From Pseudomonas nitroreducens NBRC 12694 (GTDB lineage Bacteria; Pseudomonadota; Gammaproteobacteria; Pseudomonadales; Pseudomonadaceae): DNA of 64,000 bases. The stretch covers positions 140,669-204,668 of the forward strand of contig NZ_BDAI01000008.1 in assembly GCF_002091755.1 (NCBI RefSeq), given 5' to 3'. A program made the position numbers and the translations under genes. The notes under the pieces were generated by a model. It had not been told where the DNA came from, ran no database searches, and saw only the letters and a program-made list of their open reading frames with translations. Positions 17,245 to 26,677 of the stretch are shown here, in pieces (the stretch's first letter is position 1; each line of letters begins with the position of its first letter).

Positions 17245-18828
17245 ATGCAGGGTTGGAGCAAGGATCGGAAGGCATTGGCGCTGCTATTGGGCGTCTCGGC
17301 GCTGCTGTTGCTGTTCGGGTTGGGCTGGCGCGAGGTCTGGGGCCCGGAAGTGCGCTGGGCGGATATCTCGTTGCAGATGCTGCAGTCAGGCGACTACTTC
17401 GATCCCTACCTGCGTGGGGCGCCGTACTACGACAAACCATTGCTGTCCTACTGGCTGATCACCGCGCCGGCCAGCCTGTTCGGTCTCAACCATTGGACGC
17501 TGCGCCTCAGCACCGTGCTGGCCGGGCTGGGCAGCATCTGGCTCACCTGGTGGCTGGGCGAACGCCTGCTGCGCAAGGGCACCGGACTGCTGGCCGGCTG
17601 GCTGCTGGCGACCACTTTCTACTTCCTGTTCTGGGCGCGGGTGGCGACGGCGGACATGCTCACGGTGTTCGGCGTGCTGGCGGCGCTGGCCTGGTACTGG
17701 CGTGACCCGGAGGACACGCGGTTCAGGAACTACCTGGGCTTCTTCCTGATCCTCTCGCTGACGTCGCTGTGCAAGGGGTTGATCGGTTTCGTCCTGCCGG
17801 GGCTGGTGCTGCTGCCGCATCTGCTCAGCGCCGGGCGCTGGCGCCGGCACCTGAACCTGCGGTTGCTGGTGGCGCTGGTAGTGGCCGGTGGCGTGTATGC
17901 GATTCCCTTCGTGCTGTCGCACTTCTACGGCCAGCCCAGCTACGGCGAGAGCGGGCTGGCGCTGGTATTCCGCGAGAACGTGGTGCGCTTCTTCCAGCCC
18001 TTCGACCACGAGGGGCCGATTTACACCTACCTGCTCTATCTGCCGGCCTACACGCTGCCCTGGGCGCCGTTGTGGATACTCGGCTTGTGGTTCGCCGTGC
18101 GCCGCTGGAAGCAGTTGGAGCCCAATGCGCGCTGGCTGGTCTGGGCGCTGGTATTGCTGTTCGCATTTTTCACCGCCAGCGGTGGCCGGCGCAGTTACTA
18201 CGTGCTTCCGCTGGTGCCGTTCGCGCAACTGTTGGGTGCGTGGTGGGTGATCGAGTGGCGGCAGGAACGCAAGCTGGCCGGGCTGGGGCGTGCCTGGCCG
18301 CGGGCGGTCGGCGCCGCAGCGGTGGTAATGCTGCTGGTGGTGGGCGTGGCGTACCCATGGAGCAATGCTGGCGGCGGGGTTCCGCTGTTCGCCAGGGAGG
18401 TGCGTGCCGCGGCGGAGCAGACGGCGCCCTGGTCGCAGTGGCGGGTACTGGTCCTCGGTGACGACGACGCGCGCCTGCCGATCTATCTGCAGAAGCATGG
18501 CGAACGGCAGGCCCATCCCTTCCTCTATATCCATTCCGATTATCCGCAGGGCGACAGCGCCGCGTTGTTCGCCTGGCTGCGCCAGCGCACCGGCGAGGAC
18601 TGGGACCCGTCGCGCACCCTGATCGTTTCCCAGGTGACCCATGAAGGTACGCAGCCGCTGAACTGGCTGACGGCGGATCACCGGCTGATCGAGTCCGGGC
18701 TCAACAATGGCCAGCGCCTGGGGCACGCGAAGAACAAGGAGGCGAGCCTGGCCTATCTGCCGATGGACAAGCCGCTCAGCGCGAACGCAGCAGCCGGCGC
18801 AGCAGAAGCAGGTAAGGCGGCAGATTGA
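17245..18828 (+). CDS. ArnT-like GT83/PMT-family glycosyltransferase
   Basis: 527-aa polytopic membrane protein of the ArnT/PMT_2 class that transfers sugars from polyprenyl phosphate. It has the acidic first periplasmic loop GPEVRWADISLQML, PYLRGAPYYDKPLLSYWL (catalytic-site region), CKGLIGFVLPGLV and about eleven hydrophobic helices, then a soluble C-terminal domain. The ATG at 17245 is preferred over an upstream GTG at 17209. It stands alone: no arnBCADEF genes are adjacent, so aminoarabinose is not assured as donor. Its last 53 bp overlap a convergent gene. Confidence 0.8.
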   Translation: MQGWSKDRKALALLLGVSALLLLFGLGWREVWGPEVRWADISLQMLQSGDYFDPYLRGAPYYDKPLLSYWLITAPASLFGLNHWTLRLSTVLAGLGSIWLTWWLGERLLRKGTGLLAGWLLATTFYFLFWARVATADMLTVFGVLAALAWYWRDPEDTRFRNYLGFFLILSLTSLCKGLIGFVLPGLVLLPHLLSAGRWRRHLNLRLLVALVVAGGVYAIPFVLSHFYGQPSYGESGLALVFRENVVRFFQPFDHEGPIYTYLLYLPAYTLPWAPLWILGLWFAVRRWKQLEPNARWLVWALVLLFAFFTASGGRRSYYVLPLVPFAQLLGAWWVIEWRQERKLAGLGRAWPRAVGAAAVVMLLVVGVAYPWSNAGGGVPLFAREVRAAAEQTAPWSQWRVLVLGDDDARLPIYLQKHGERQAHPFLYIHSDYPQGDSAALFAWLRQRTGEDWDPSRTLIVSQVTHEGTQPLNWLTADHRLIESGLNNGQRLGHAKNKEASLAYLPMDKPLSANAAAGAAEAGKAAD

Positions 18829-19144
18829 CTGCGGCCACGATGAGGCCGAGGACGACCTGGGTTGCCTCGGTCAGGCCGGCGGGGTAGATCAGCGGGATCA
18901 GGTAATGCTCGATGAAGCCGCCGCTGTAGCCCTGGCCGCCGGCCAGGGCGCGGAAGTGATTCTCCAGCGGCGTGAGCGGGCAATAGAGGTGGAGGAATTC
19001 CACCGCCATGCCCCAGACCGCCGCCGGTACGTGCAGCCACGCCAGGCGCGGCCAGCGCAGCACCAGCAGGCCGCCGAGCAGCGCGAAGAGGATGAAGCCC
19101 AGATGGAACAGGACAACGGCGTCGGCGGCCAGGCGATAGAGCAT
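18776..19144 (-). CDS. DUF2784 membrane protein
   Basis: 122 aa with four predicted membrane helices: LAADAVVLFHLGFILFALLG, a helix around AVWGMAVEFLHLYCPLTPLE and LTEATQVVLGLIVAAVNLPP. The CPLTPLEN motif is characteristic of DUF2784. It is 7 bp after the DUF1456 gene and likely cotranscribed. Its 3' end overlaps the ArnT-like gene by 53 bp on the opposite strand. Function unknown. Confidence 0.8.
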   Translation of the reverse strand: MLYRLAADAVVLFHLGFILFALLGGLLVLRWPRLAWLHVPAAVWGMAVEFLHLYCPLTPLENHFRALAGGQGYSGGFIEHYLIPLIYPAGLTEATQVVLGLIVAAVNLPPYLLLLRRLLRSR

Positions 19145-19151
19145 GTCGATC

Positions 19152-19613
19152 TCAGCGCTGCTGGCGCTGCGTCAGGCCCTTGAGGAAGTTGCGCAGCAAC
19201 TGGTCGCCGCAGGGTCGGTAGTTGTTGTGGCCGGGTTTGCGGAACAGCGCGCCCAGTTCTGTCTTGGTGACGATGAAGCTGACGCTGTCGAGGATCGCGA
19301 GGATATCGTCGTCGCGCAGTTCGAAGGCCACGCGCAGTTTCTTCAGGGTGATGTTGTTGGTCAGCGGCAGTTCCACCGGCGGCAGCGGGCGCGATTCGTC
19401 GCGGCCACGGCGATGCACGATCAGGCCGTCGAGGAAGTGCGCCAGCACGCGGTCGCTGCAGGGCTTGAACTCCGGCTCGTCGTCGCGGGCGAGGAAGGCG
19501 CCGACATCCTCGGTGCTGAGGTTGAAGCCGGCCAGCGCGGTGATCTCGGCGACCTGCGCATCGCGGATGTCCAGCAGGTAGCGCAGGCTGCGCAGTACGT
19601 CGTTGTTGGTCAT
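19152..19613 (-). CDS. DUF1456 (YehS-like) protein
   Basis: 153 aa with two copies of the DUF1456 repeat, MTNNDVLRSLRYLLDIRD and LTNNITLKKLRVAFELRD, each followed by a short helical stretch and an FRKPGHNNYRPC or FKPCSD type ending. E. coli YehS is the best-known member; its function is unknown. Located between rimO and the DUF2784 gene on the same strand, separated from rimO by a terminator. Confidence 0.9.
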   Translation of the reverse strand: MTNNDVLRSLRYLLDIRDAQVAEITALAGFNLSTEDVGAFLARDDEPEFKPCSDRVLAHFLDGLIVHRRGRDESRPLPPVELPLTNNITLKKLRVAFELRDDDILAILDSVSFIVTKTELGALFRKPGHNNYRPCGDQLLRNFLKGLTQRQQR

Positions 19614-19635
19614 GGGCTTTCCAATAGCAGAAATG

Positions 19636-19661
19636 AAAAGCCCCGCATCAGCGGGGCTTTT
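19636..19661 (-). terminator. Rho-independent terminator after rimO
   Basis: AAAAGCCCCGC - ATCA - GCGGGGCTTTT; on the reverse strand it follows rimO by 6 bp and ends in T residues. Confidence 0.88.
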
Positions 19662-19666
19662 GCGGA

Positions 19667-20989
19667 TCAGACCAGTTCGGCCCAGAGGTCGTACTCGTCG
19701 GCGTCGGTGATGCGCACGCGCACCTTGTCGCCCGGCTTCACATCGAAGCTGTCGATGTACACGGCGCCGTCGATTTCCGGGGCGTCGGCGAAGGAGCGGC
19801 CGACCGCGCCTTCGTCATCCACTTCGTCGATCAGCACGTCGATTTCCTTGCCGATCTTCAGCTGCAGGCGTGCGGCGGAAATGGCCTGCTGGTGTGCCAT
19901 GAAGCGCTCCCAACGGTCCTGCTTGACGTCATCGGGGACGACTTCCAGGCCCAGGTCGTTGGCCGGGGCGCCTTCCACCGGGGAGTACTGGAAGCAGCCG
20001 ACGCGGTCGAGCTGGGCTTCGGTCAGCCAGTCGAGCAGGTACTGGAAGTCGTCCTCGGTCTCGCCGGGGAAGCCGACGATGAAGGTGGAGCGGATGGTCA
20101 GCTCGGGGCAGATCTCGCGCCACTTCTTGATACGCGCCAGGGTCTTGTCCTCGAAGGCGGGGCGCTTCATGGACTTGAGCACTTTCGGGCTGGCGTGCTG
20201 GAAGGGGATGTCCAGGTAGGGCAGCAGCTTGCCCTCGGCCATCAGCGGGATCACGTCGTCGACGTTGGGGTACGGATAGACGTAGTGCAGGCGCACCCAC
20301 ACACCCATCGAGGAGAGCGCCTGGCACAGCTCCAGCATGCGGGTCTTCACCGGCTGGCCGTCCCAGAAGTCCATCTTGTACTTCAGGTCCACGCCGTAGG
20401 CGCTGGTGTCCTGGGAGATCACCAGCAGTTCCTTCACACCGGCTTTCACCAGGCGCTGGGCTTCGCTGAGCACGTCGCCCACCGGGCGGCTGACCAGCTT
20501 GCCGCGCATCGACGGGATGATGCAGAAGCTGCAGCTGTGGTTGCAGCCTTCGGAAATCTTCAGGTAGGCGTAGTGGCGCGGGGTCAGCTTGATGCCCTGT
20601 GGTGGCACCAGGTCGATCAGCGGGTTGTGTTCGGCCTTGGGCGGAATCACCTCGTGGACGGCATTGACCACCTGCTCGTACTGCTGCGGGCCGGTCACGG
20701 CCAGCACGCTGGGGTGCACGTCACGAATGCTGTCTTCAGCCACGCCCATGCAACCGGTGACGATCACCTTGCCGTTCTCGGCGATGGCTTCGCCGATGGC
20801 GTCCAGGGATTCGGCCTTGGCGCTGTCGATGAAGCCGCAGGTGTTCACCACCACCACGTCCGCGTCCTGGTAGGTGGGGACGATTTCGTACCCTTCCATG
20901 CGCAGTTGGGTGAGGATGCGTTCGGAGTCGACAGTCGCTTTCGGGCATCCGAGCGAGACGAATCCTACTTTGGGTGTGGCGGTGGACAT
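19667..20989 (-). CDS. rimO: Ribosomal protein S12 methylthiotransferase RimO
   Basis: 440-aa radical-SAM enzyme that beta-methylthiolates Asp of ribosomal protein S12. The three parts are visible: N-terminal MTTase domain with cysteines in SLGCPKA, VVNTCGFI and VTGCMG for the auxiliary cluster; radical-SAM motif CNHSCSFC; and a C-terminal TRAM domain (EIDVLIDEVDDEG...). The SLGCPKATVDSE motif distinguishes RimO from MiaB. Divergent from kup, as I recall for P. aeruginosa PA0916/PA0917. Confidence 0.96.
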   Translation of the reverse strand: MSTATPKVGFVSLGCPKATVDSERILTQLRMEGYEIVPTYQDADVVVVNTCGFIDSAKAESLDAIGEAIAENGKVIVTGCMGVAEDSIRDVHPSVLAVTGPQQYEQVVNAVHEVIPPKAEHNPLIDLVPPQGIKLTPRHYAYLKISEGCNHSCSFCIIPSMRGKLVSRPVGDVLSEAQRLVKAGVKELLVISQDTSAYGVDLKYKMDFWDGQPVKTRMLELCQALSSMGVWVRLHYVYPYPNVDDVIPLMAEGKLLPYLDIPFQHASPKVLKSMKRPAFEDKTLARIKKWREICPELTIRSTFIVGFPGETEDDFQYLLDWLTEAQLDRVGCFQYSPVEGAPANDLGLEVVPDDVKQDRWERFMAHQQAISAARLQLKIGKEIDVLIDEVDDEGAVGRSFADAPEIDGAVYIDSFDVKPGDKVRVRITDADEYDLWAELV

Positions 20990-21233
20990 GTGCGGCTAAC
21001 CTCGAAGGGCGCGCTGGCGGCGCCTCTGATCAAAAAGTGCGCAATTCTAGCGGCGTCCCGCGCACTTGACCAGCCTCTCTGGGACAAGCTGTCGCACGCC
21101 GCCGGACAACCCCTTGCGCCCGGTAATTCCGGGCAACAGGCTCTATAGTCAATCAGAACCTTCGAACCCGGCTCTTGCATCGACGAATGGGTCGGAGCAG
21201 GATGCGCCGAATTTTTTTGAGGAATTTTGTTAC

Positions 21234-23138
21234 ATGTCCGATGCAAGCGCCGGCACCGTTGAGCATGAACAGCCCCACTCGAGCTCCGCGATCGGCCTGA
21301 TGGTCGGTGCCGTGGGCGTGTGCTATGGCGATATCGGTACCAGCCCGCTGTACACCCTGAAGGAAGTCTTCGTGGGCGGTTATGGTGTGCAGGCCAACCA
21401 CGACGGCGTGCTGGGCGTGCTGTCGCTGATCTTCTGGTCGCTGATCTGGGTGGTGTCGATCAAGTACGTGATCTTCGTCCTACGCGCCGACAACCAGGGG
21501 GAGGGCGGGGTAATGGCGCTGTCGGCTCTGGCCCGTCGCGCCGCTACCGGGCGCCACAAGTTGCAGGCGATGGTGGTGATCGCCGGGCTGATCGGCGCGG
21601 CGCTGTTCTATGGCGACAGCATGATCACTCCGGCGATTTCGGTGCTTTCCGCGATCGAGGGCCTGGAAATCGCCTTCGACGGGCTGGAGCACTGGGTCGT
21701 GCCGCTTTCGCTGATCGTGCTGGTCGGCCTGTTCCTCATCCAGAAGCACGGTACCGCGCGCATCGGCATCCTCTTCGGCCCGGTGATGGTGGCCTGGTTC
21801 CTTGCGCTGGCGGCGCTGGGTATCTATGGCGTGGCGCAGCAACCGGAAGTGCTGAAGGCAATGAGTCCGGGTTGGGCGCTCAACTTCTTCATTTCGCATC
21901 CGGGCATCGGCGTGGCGATCCTCGGCGCCACCGTGCTGGCGCTGACCGGCGCCGAGGCGTTGTACGCTGACATGGGCCACTTCGGCCGCAAGCCCATCGC
22001 CCGTGCCTGGTTCGCCCTGGTGCTGCCGGCGTTGGTGCTCAACTATTTCGGCCAGGGCGCGACCATCCTGGTCAACGCCGAAGCCGCGCGTAACCCCTTC
22101 TACCTGACGGCGCCAAGCTGGGCGCTGGTGCCCCTGGTGGCGCTGTCCACCGCGGCCACGGTGATTGCGTCGCAGGCCGTGATCTCCGGCGCCTTCTCCC
22201 TGACCCGTCAGGCCATCCAGCTCGGCTACGTGCCGCGCATGGTGATCCAGCACACCTCCAGCCACGAGCAGGGGCAGATCTACATCGGCATGGTGAACTG
22301 GGCACTGATGGTCGGCGTGGTGCTGCTGGTGCTGGGCTTCGAGTCCTCCGCCGCGCTGGCCTCGGCGTACGGCGTCGCGGTGACCGGCACCATGCTGATG
22401 ACCACGCTGCTGATGGGCGTGGTGATCTGGCTGATGTGGAAGTGGCCGCTGTGGCTGGCGATTCCGTTCTTCCTGATGATGCTGCTCGTCGACACCTTGT
22501 TCTTCGCCGCGAACCTGCCCAAGGTCGTCCAGGGTGGTGCCTTCCCGGTGGTCGCCGGTATCGGCCTGTTCATCCTGATGACCACCTGGAAGCGCGGCCG
22601 CCAACTGCTGGTGGACCGTCTCGACGAAGGCTCGCTGCCGCTGCCGTTGTTCATCTCCAGCATCCGCTCGCAGCCGCCGCACCGCGTGCAGGGCACTGCG
22701 GTGTTCCTCACCGCGCGCACCGACGCCGTGCCTCACGCGCTGTTGCACAACCTCCTGCACAACCAGGTGCTGCACGAGCAGGTCGTCCTGCTCACCGTGG
22801 TCAACGAAGACAGCCCGCGGGTTGCCCCGGACCGTCGCTTCGAGGTGGACGCCTACGGCGAGGGCTTCTTCCGCGTGGTGCTGCACTTCGGCTTCATCGA
22901 GGACCCGGACATCCCGCAGGCGCTCAAGCTGTGCCACCTCAACGAGCTGGACTTCAGCCCGATGCGCACCACCTACTTCCTCAGCCGCGAGACGGTGATC
23001 CCGTCCAAGCTGATCGGCATGGCGCGCTGGCGCGAGGCACTGTTCGCCTTCCTGCTGAAGAACGCCAACGGCAACCTGCGTTACTTCAACCTGCCGCTGA
23101 ACCGAGTGATCGAACTGGGGACGCAGGTGGAAATCTGA
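21234..23138 (+). CDS. kup: Kup low-affinity potassium uptake protein
   Basis: 634-aa K+ transporter of the KUP/HAK family, probably a K+/H+ symporter. The conserved GAVGVCYGDIGTSPLYTLKE begins near residue 25, followed by DNQGEGGVMAL, ALFYGDSMITPAISVLSA and about twelve membrane helices, then a cytosolic C-terminal domain. The ATG at 21234 is preceded by TGAGGA with a 10-nt spacing; the reading frame remains open farther upstream but lacks a site. Terminator follows. Confidence 0.95.
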   Translation: MSDASAGTVEHEQPHSSSAIGLMVGAVGVCYGDIGTSPLYTLKEVFVGGYGVQANHDGVLGVLSLIFWSLIWVVSIKYVIFVLRADNQGEGGVMALSALARRAATGRHKLQAMVVIAGLIGAALFYGDSMITPAISVLSAIEGLEIAFDGLEHWVVPLSLIVLVGLFLIQKHGTARIGILFGPVMVAWFLALAALGIYGVAQQPEVLKAMSPGWALNFFISHPGIGVAILGATVLALTGAEALYADMGHFGRKPIARAWFALVLPALVLNYFGQGATILVNAEAARNPFYLTAPSWALVPLVALSTAATVIASQAVISGAFSLTRQAIQLGYVPRMVIQHTSSHEQGQIYIGMVNWALMVGVVLLVLGFESSAALASAYGVAVTGTMLMTTLLMGVVIWLMWKWPLWLAIPFFLMMLLVDTLFFAANLPKVVQGGAFPVVAGIGLFILMTTWKRGRQLLVDRLDEGSLPLPLFISSIRSQPPHRVQGTAVFLTARTDAVPHALLHNLLHNQVLHEQVVLLTVVNEDSPRVAPDRRFEVDAYGEGFFRVVLHFGFIEDPDIPQALKLCHLNELDFSPMRTTYFLSRETVIPSKLIGMARWREALFAFLLKNANGNLRYFNLPLNRVIELGTQVEI

Positions 23139-23154
23139 GTGCACGCCGCCCATG

Positions 23155-23180
23155 AAAAACGCGCCGATTGGCGCGTTTTT
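23155..23180. terminator. Bidirectional terminator between kup and aceK
   Basis: AAAAACGCGCC - GATT - GGCGCGTTTTT, placed between convergent genes with A- and T-runs on both sides. Confidence 0.9.
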
Positions 23181-23206
23181 CCTGTTGGCCGGGGCAGCGA
23201 GCGGGA

Positions 23207-24943
23207 TCAGCGCGTCAGCGCTTCCTCCGGTGATTCATGGCGGCGGTAGGGGAACACATCGATCACCTTCCCTGCGCGAATCTGCTCCTGTAATCCCTTC
23301 CAGTAGTCGGCATCGAACAGGTTGCCGTGCAGCTTGGCGAATTGCCGGCGCAGCTTCAGGTCGACGAACAGGAAACGCGGGAACTCCTCGGGGAACACGT
23401 CCATCGGCCCCACCGAGTACCAGGGCTCGGAGGACAGCTCGTCTTCCTCGTAGCGCGCCGGCGGGATGTGGCGGAAGTGCACCTCGGTCAGGTAGCTGAT
23501 CTCGTCGTAGTCGTAGAACACCACACGGCCGTGGCGGGTGACGCCGAAGTTCTTCAGCAGCATGTCGCCGGGGAAGATATTCGCCGCCGCCAGTTGCTTG
23601 ATCGCCAGCCCGTAGTCGTACAGCGCCTCGTGCACCTGGGCCTCGGTGGCCTGTTCCAGGTACAGGTTCAGCGGGGTCATGCGGCGCTCCGTCCAGCAAT
23701 GGCGGATCAGCACCACATCGCCTTCCAGCACCACGGTGGAGGGCGCCACGTCCAGCAGCTCGGCCAGGCAGTCGGGTTCGAACTTGCTCACCGGGAAGCG
23801 GAAGTCGGCGAACTGCTGGGTGTCGGCCAGGCGGCCGACGCGGTCGTGGTTCTTCACCAACTGGTACTTCTGGATCACCGTGGCGTGGTCCACGGTCTTG
23901 GCCGGGTTGAAGTTGTCCTTGATGATCTTGAACACCGTGTTGAAGCCCGGCAGCGTGAACACGCTCATCACCATGCCGCGCACACCGGGGGCCATGACGA
24001 AGCGGTCGTCGGTGGCCGCCAGGTGGTTGATCAGCGCGCGGTAGAACTCGCTCTTGCCCTGCTTGTAGAAGCCGATGGAGGTGTACAGCTCGGCGATGTG
24101 CTTGCCCGGCAGCAGGCGCTTGAGAAAGGCGACCATTTCTGCCGGCACCGGCGCGTCGACCATGAAGTAGGAGCGGGTGAAGGAGAAGATGATCGAGACC
24201 TCGGCCTCGTCGGTGATCACCGTGTCGAACTGGATGCCGCGCCCTTCGTGGTGCACCAGCGGGAACACCAGCGGCCATTGCTCTTCGGGAGTGAACAGGC
24301 GGCCCACCAGGTAGGCGCCCTTGTTGCGGTAGAACACCGAACCGATCAGCTCGATGGTCAGGGTCGGGTCCTTGCACACCCAGTCCGGCAGGTTGGCGTG
24401 CAGCAGGTGATCCATACGCTCCAGGTCGCGCTCGCGGTCGTCGTAGTCCACGGCGAACCGGTAGTCGTCGAAGATGCGCTCCAGCGCCTGGCGCAGCTTG
24501 CCGCCGGGGCGGTAGAGGCGCGTGTGCGGATCACGGGAGTGGGCACGCAGCGCGGGCCGGGTGGTGTGGACGAACATCGTGCCGTCGCTGATGTTGTCGT
24601 GGCTGAACAGGCCGCAGAAGATCGAGTTGAACCAGGTTTCCGCCAGCTCGTCGTCCAGCCGCGGGTCGATCAGGGTGATGTAGGCGCTCTTGGCGATGGG
24701 CCAGCGCTCCACGTCCACCAGGTCGATGCCGGCCATGGCGCGGGTCAGGCGCTCGACGGTCTCGGCGACTTTTTCCTCGTACAGGTTGATGCGCTCGGCC
24801 GAGGCCTGCTGCGCTTCCTGCCAATGTGCCTGTTCGAAGCGCGCCGGCGCGCCGGCGGTGATCCGGTGGAACTGCGCGCGGTAGTCGTCGAAGCCTTCGA
24901 GGATCAGGGTCGCGATCTCGGTCGCCGGCCAGTGCTGAGCCAT
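23207..24943 (-). CDS. aceK: Isocitrate dehydrogenase kinase/phosphatase
   Basis: 578-aa bifunctional enzyme that phosphorylates and dephosphorylates isocitrate dehydrogenase to switch carbon between the TCA cycle and the glyoxylate shunt. Recognisable blocks are the nucleotide-binding APGVRGMVMSVFTLPGFN, NIFPGDMLLKNFGVTRHG with the catalytic Asp, and VVFYDYDEISYLTE. The start at 24943 (MAQHWPATEIATLILEGFDD) gives the usual length; the frame stays open far upstream, but that region is coding on the other strand. Confidence 0.96.
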   Translation of the reverse strand: MAQHWPATEIATLILEGFDDYRAQFHRITAGAPARFEQAHWQEAQQASAERINLYEEKVAETVERLTRAMAGIDLVDVERWPIAKSAYITLIDPRLDDELAETWFNSIFCGLFSHDNISDGTMFVHTTRPALRAHSRDPHTRLYRPGGKLRQALERIFDDYRFAVDYDDRERDLERMDHLLHANLPDWVCKDPTLTIELIGSVFYRNKGAYLVGRLFTPEEQWPLVFPLVHHEGRGIQFDTVITDEAEVSIIFSFTRSYFMVDAPVPAEMVAFLKRLLPGKHIAELYTSIGFYKQGKSEFYRALINHLAATDDRFVMAPGVRGMVMSVFTLPGFNTVFKIIKDNFNPAKTVDHATVIQKYQLVKNHDRVGRLADTQQFADFRFPVSKFEPDCLAELLDVAPSTVVLEGDVVLIRHCWTERRMTPLNLYLEQATEAQVHEALYDYGLAIKQLAAANIFPGDMLLKNFGVTRHGRVVFYDYDEISYLTEVHFRHIPPARYEEDELSSEPWYSVGPMDVFPEEFPRFLFVDLKLRRQFAKLHGNLFDADYWKGLQEQIRAGKVIDVFPYRRHESPEEALTR

Positions 24944-25084
24944 GGGAGCGCCTCTGCAGAGTTCTTGTGCAGCGAGCTTAGCCATGGGGGCGGAGGAGGG
25001 GAAGGGAGATTTCCTACCGCCGGCCGTGCGCTGACTTGCCGTATGCTGAACGACCCATTCCCCCAGGCAAGGAGCCGACAAGCG

Positions 25085-25582
25085 ATGGATGACTTTCACA
25101 TCGAACGCTGCACGGAGCAGCATATCAGTGGCCTGTGTACCCTCTACAACGATCCTGCCGTGGCCCGCCAGGTGCTGCAGATGCCGTACCAGGCGCCGGA
25201 CCTGTGGCGCAAGCGGCTGGTGCTGGATGACGAGCGCCGGGTAACGCTGATAGCGATGCACCAGGATCAGGTGATCGGCAGCGCGAGCATCGAACAGTTC
25301 CCGCGCGTGCGGCGCAGCCATTGCGGCAGCATCGGCATGGGCGTCGCGGTTGCCTGGCAGGGCCGCGGCGTCGGCACGCGGCTGCTGGCCGAGTTGCTGG
25401 AGGTTGCGGACAACTGGATGGCCCTGCGCCGCGTCGAGCTGACTGTCTACACCGATAACGCTCCGGCCATCGCGCTGTACCGCAAGTTCGGTTTCGAAGT
25501 GGAGGGGCAATTGCGCGAGTACGCCATTCGCGACGGCATCTACGCCGACGTGCTGAGCATGGCGCGCCTTCGGGGCAGTTGA
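25085..25582 (+). CDS. GNAT-family N-acetyltransferase
   Basis: 165 aa with a full GNAT fold: VIGSASIEQF strand, acetyl-CoA loop VAVAWQGRGVGTRLL (Q/R-x-x-G-x-G/A) and the RRVELTVYTDNAPAIALYRKFGFEVEG motif B region. Resembles the RimI/L-amino-acid acetyltransferase type (PhnO/YhhY-like). Adjacent and divergent to aceK as I recall for PA1377. ATG at 25085 with GGAGC upstream. Acceptor substrate unknown. Confidence 0.88.
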   Translation: MDDFHIERCTEQHISGLCTLYNDPAVARQVLQMPYQAPDLWRKRLVLDDERRVTLIAMHQDQVIGSASIEQFPRVRRSHCGSIGMGVAVAWQGRGVGTRLLAELLEVADNWMALRRVELTVYTDNAPAIALYRKFGFEVEGQLREYAIRDGIYADVLSMARLRGS

Positions 25583-25666
25583 CCGTGGACTTTGAAAGTC
25601 AGCTGTGGATGGATGTGATTTTCCACCGGCGTAGTCTGGTGGCTTACCTGCCCTGGAGCTGCCTTG

Positions 25667-26572
25667 ATGAATCCCGCCGCCCTGCTGAACCTGCTCGCCC
25701 TGGCCGCCATCTGGGGTGCCAGCTTTCTGTTCATGCGCCAGTTGGTGCCGGCCATCGGGGTGATGCCGACGGCCTTCTTCCGCGTCTTTCTGTCCGCCGT
25801 CGGGTTGGTGGTGATCCTGCTGGCGATGCGCACGCGCTGGGACTTTCGCGGCAAGCTCGGGCGCATCCTGCTCATCGGCGTGATCAGCTCGGGCATCCCG
25901 GTACTGATGTACAGCCTGGCGGCGCAGTTCCTGCCGGCCGGCTACTCGGCGATCTTCAACGCCACTACGCCGCTGATGGGGGTGCTGATCGGCTCGCTGC
26001 TCTTCGGCGAGGCGCTGACTGGCGCCAAGTCGCTGGGTGTGCTGCTGGGGTTGGCAGGCGTAGCGGTGCTGACCCGTGCCGGCCCGGCTCCCTTCGATGC
26101 CGGCTTGCTCTGGGGCGCTGCCGCCTGCCTGGTGGCGACCACCTGCTACGGCTTCGCCGGCTTCATCACCAAGCGCTGGATCAACGACCAGGGCGGGCTG
26201 GATTTCGGCGTTTCTGCCCTTGGCAGCCAGACCGGCGCGACGCTGTGCCTGCTGCCGTTCTTCCTCGGCACCAGCCTGGACATGCCGCTGGCGCCGCTGC
26301 TGGAACCGAAAGTCCTGCTGGCCCTGGCCGGGTTGGGTTTTCTCTGCACGTCCTTCGCCTATGTCCTGTACTTCCGCCTGCTGGCCAGCATCGGTCCGCT
26401 GAAGACCATGACAGTGACTTTCCTGATTCCGCCCTTCGGCGTGTTCTGGGGCGTGCTGCTGCTGGACGAGTCGCTGTCCTGGGCGCACCTGCAGGGTGGC
26501 GTGCTGATCGCCGCGGCGCTGTGGCTGGTGCTGCGGCCGGCGCCGGTGGCGAAGGTGGAAGCGGCGCGGTGA
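25667..26572 (+). CDS. EamA-family (DMT) transporter
   Basis: 301 aa, ten hydrophobic helices in two EamA repeats: LLNLLALAAIWGASFLFMRQ and later PPFGVFWGVLLLDESLSWAH. Inner-membrane exporter of unknown substrate. The ATG at 25667 is chosen over a TTG three bases earlier. It is tail to tail with another EamA gene, separated by a palindromic repeat; the two proteins are not close paralogues by eye. Confidence 0.86.
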   Translation: MNPAALLNLLALAAIWGASFLFMRQLVPAIGVMPTAFFRVFLSAVGLVVILLAMRTRWDFRGKLGRILLIGVISSGIPVLMYSLAAQFLPAGYSAIFNATTPLMGVLIGSLLFGEALTGAKSLGVLLGLAGVAVLTRAGPAPFDAGLLWGAAACLVATTCYGFAGFITKRWINDQGGLDFGVSALGSQTGATLCLLPFFLGTSLDMPLAPLLEPKVLLALAGLGFLCTSFAYVLYFRLLASIGPLKTMTVTFLIPPFGVFWGVLLLDESLSWAHLQGGVLIAAALWLVLRPAPVAKVEAAR

Positions 26573-26613
26573 GGGCTACGGATATTCCCCTGATGGTTTG
26601 TGCTGGCGGGTTT

Positions 26614-26660
26614 CCCTCTCCCCAGCCCTCTCCCTGAAGGGAGAGGGTCAGGGAGAGGGA
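26614..26660. repeat. CCCTCTCCC/GGGAGAGGG palindromic repeat
   Basis: Nearly perfect palindrome: CCCTCTCCCCAG, CCCTCTCCCTGAA, then GGGAGAGGGTCA and GGGAGAGGG. It lies between two convergent EamA genes and could work as a bidirectional terminator. Related copies at 32081, 44201, 52221, 55746 and 55864. Confidence 0.8.
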
Positions 26661-26677
26661 GCAGGCTCCACGGTGGA

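Noticed and set aside
21480..23153. Reverse-strand frame of 557 codons over kup
   Set aside because: Composition is rich in His, Gln, Glu and Asp typical of an antisense shadow; kup is intact on the forward strand.
24944..26488. Upstream extension of the aceK frame to about 1090 codons
   Set aside because: AceK has its normal length from 24943; the extension covers the GNAT and EamA genes on the other strand and shows no domain.
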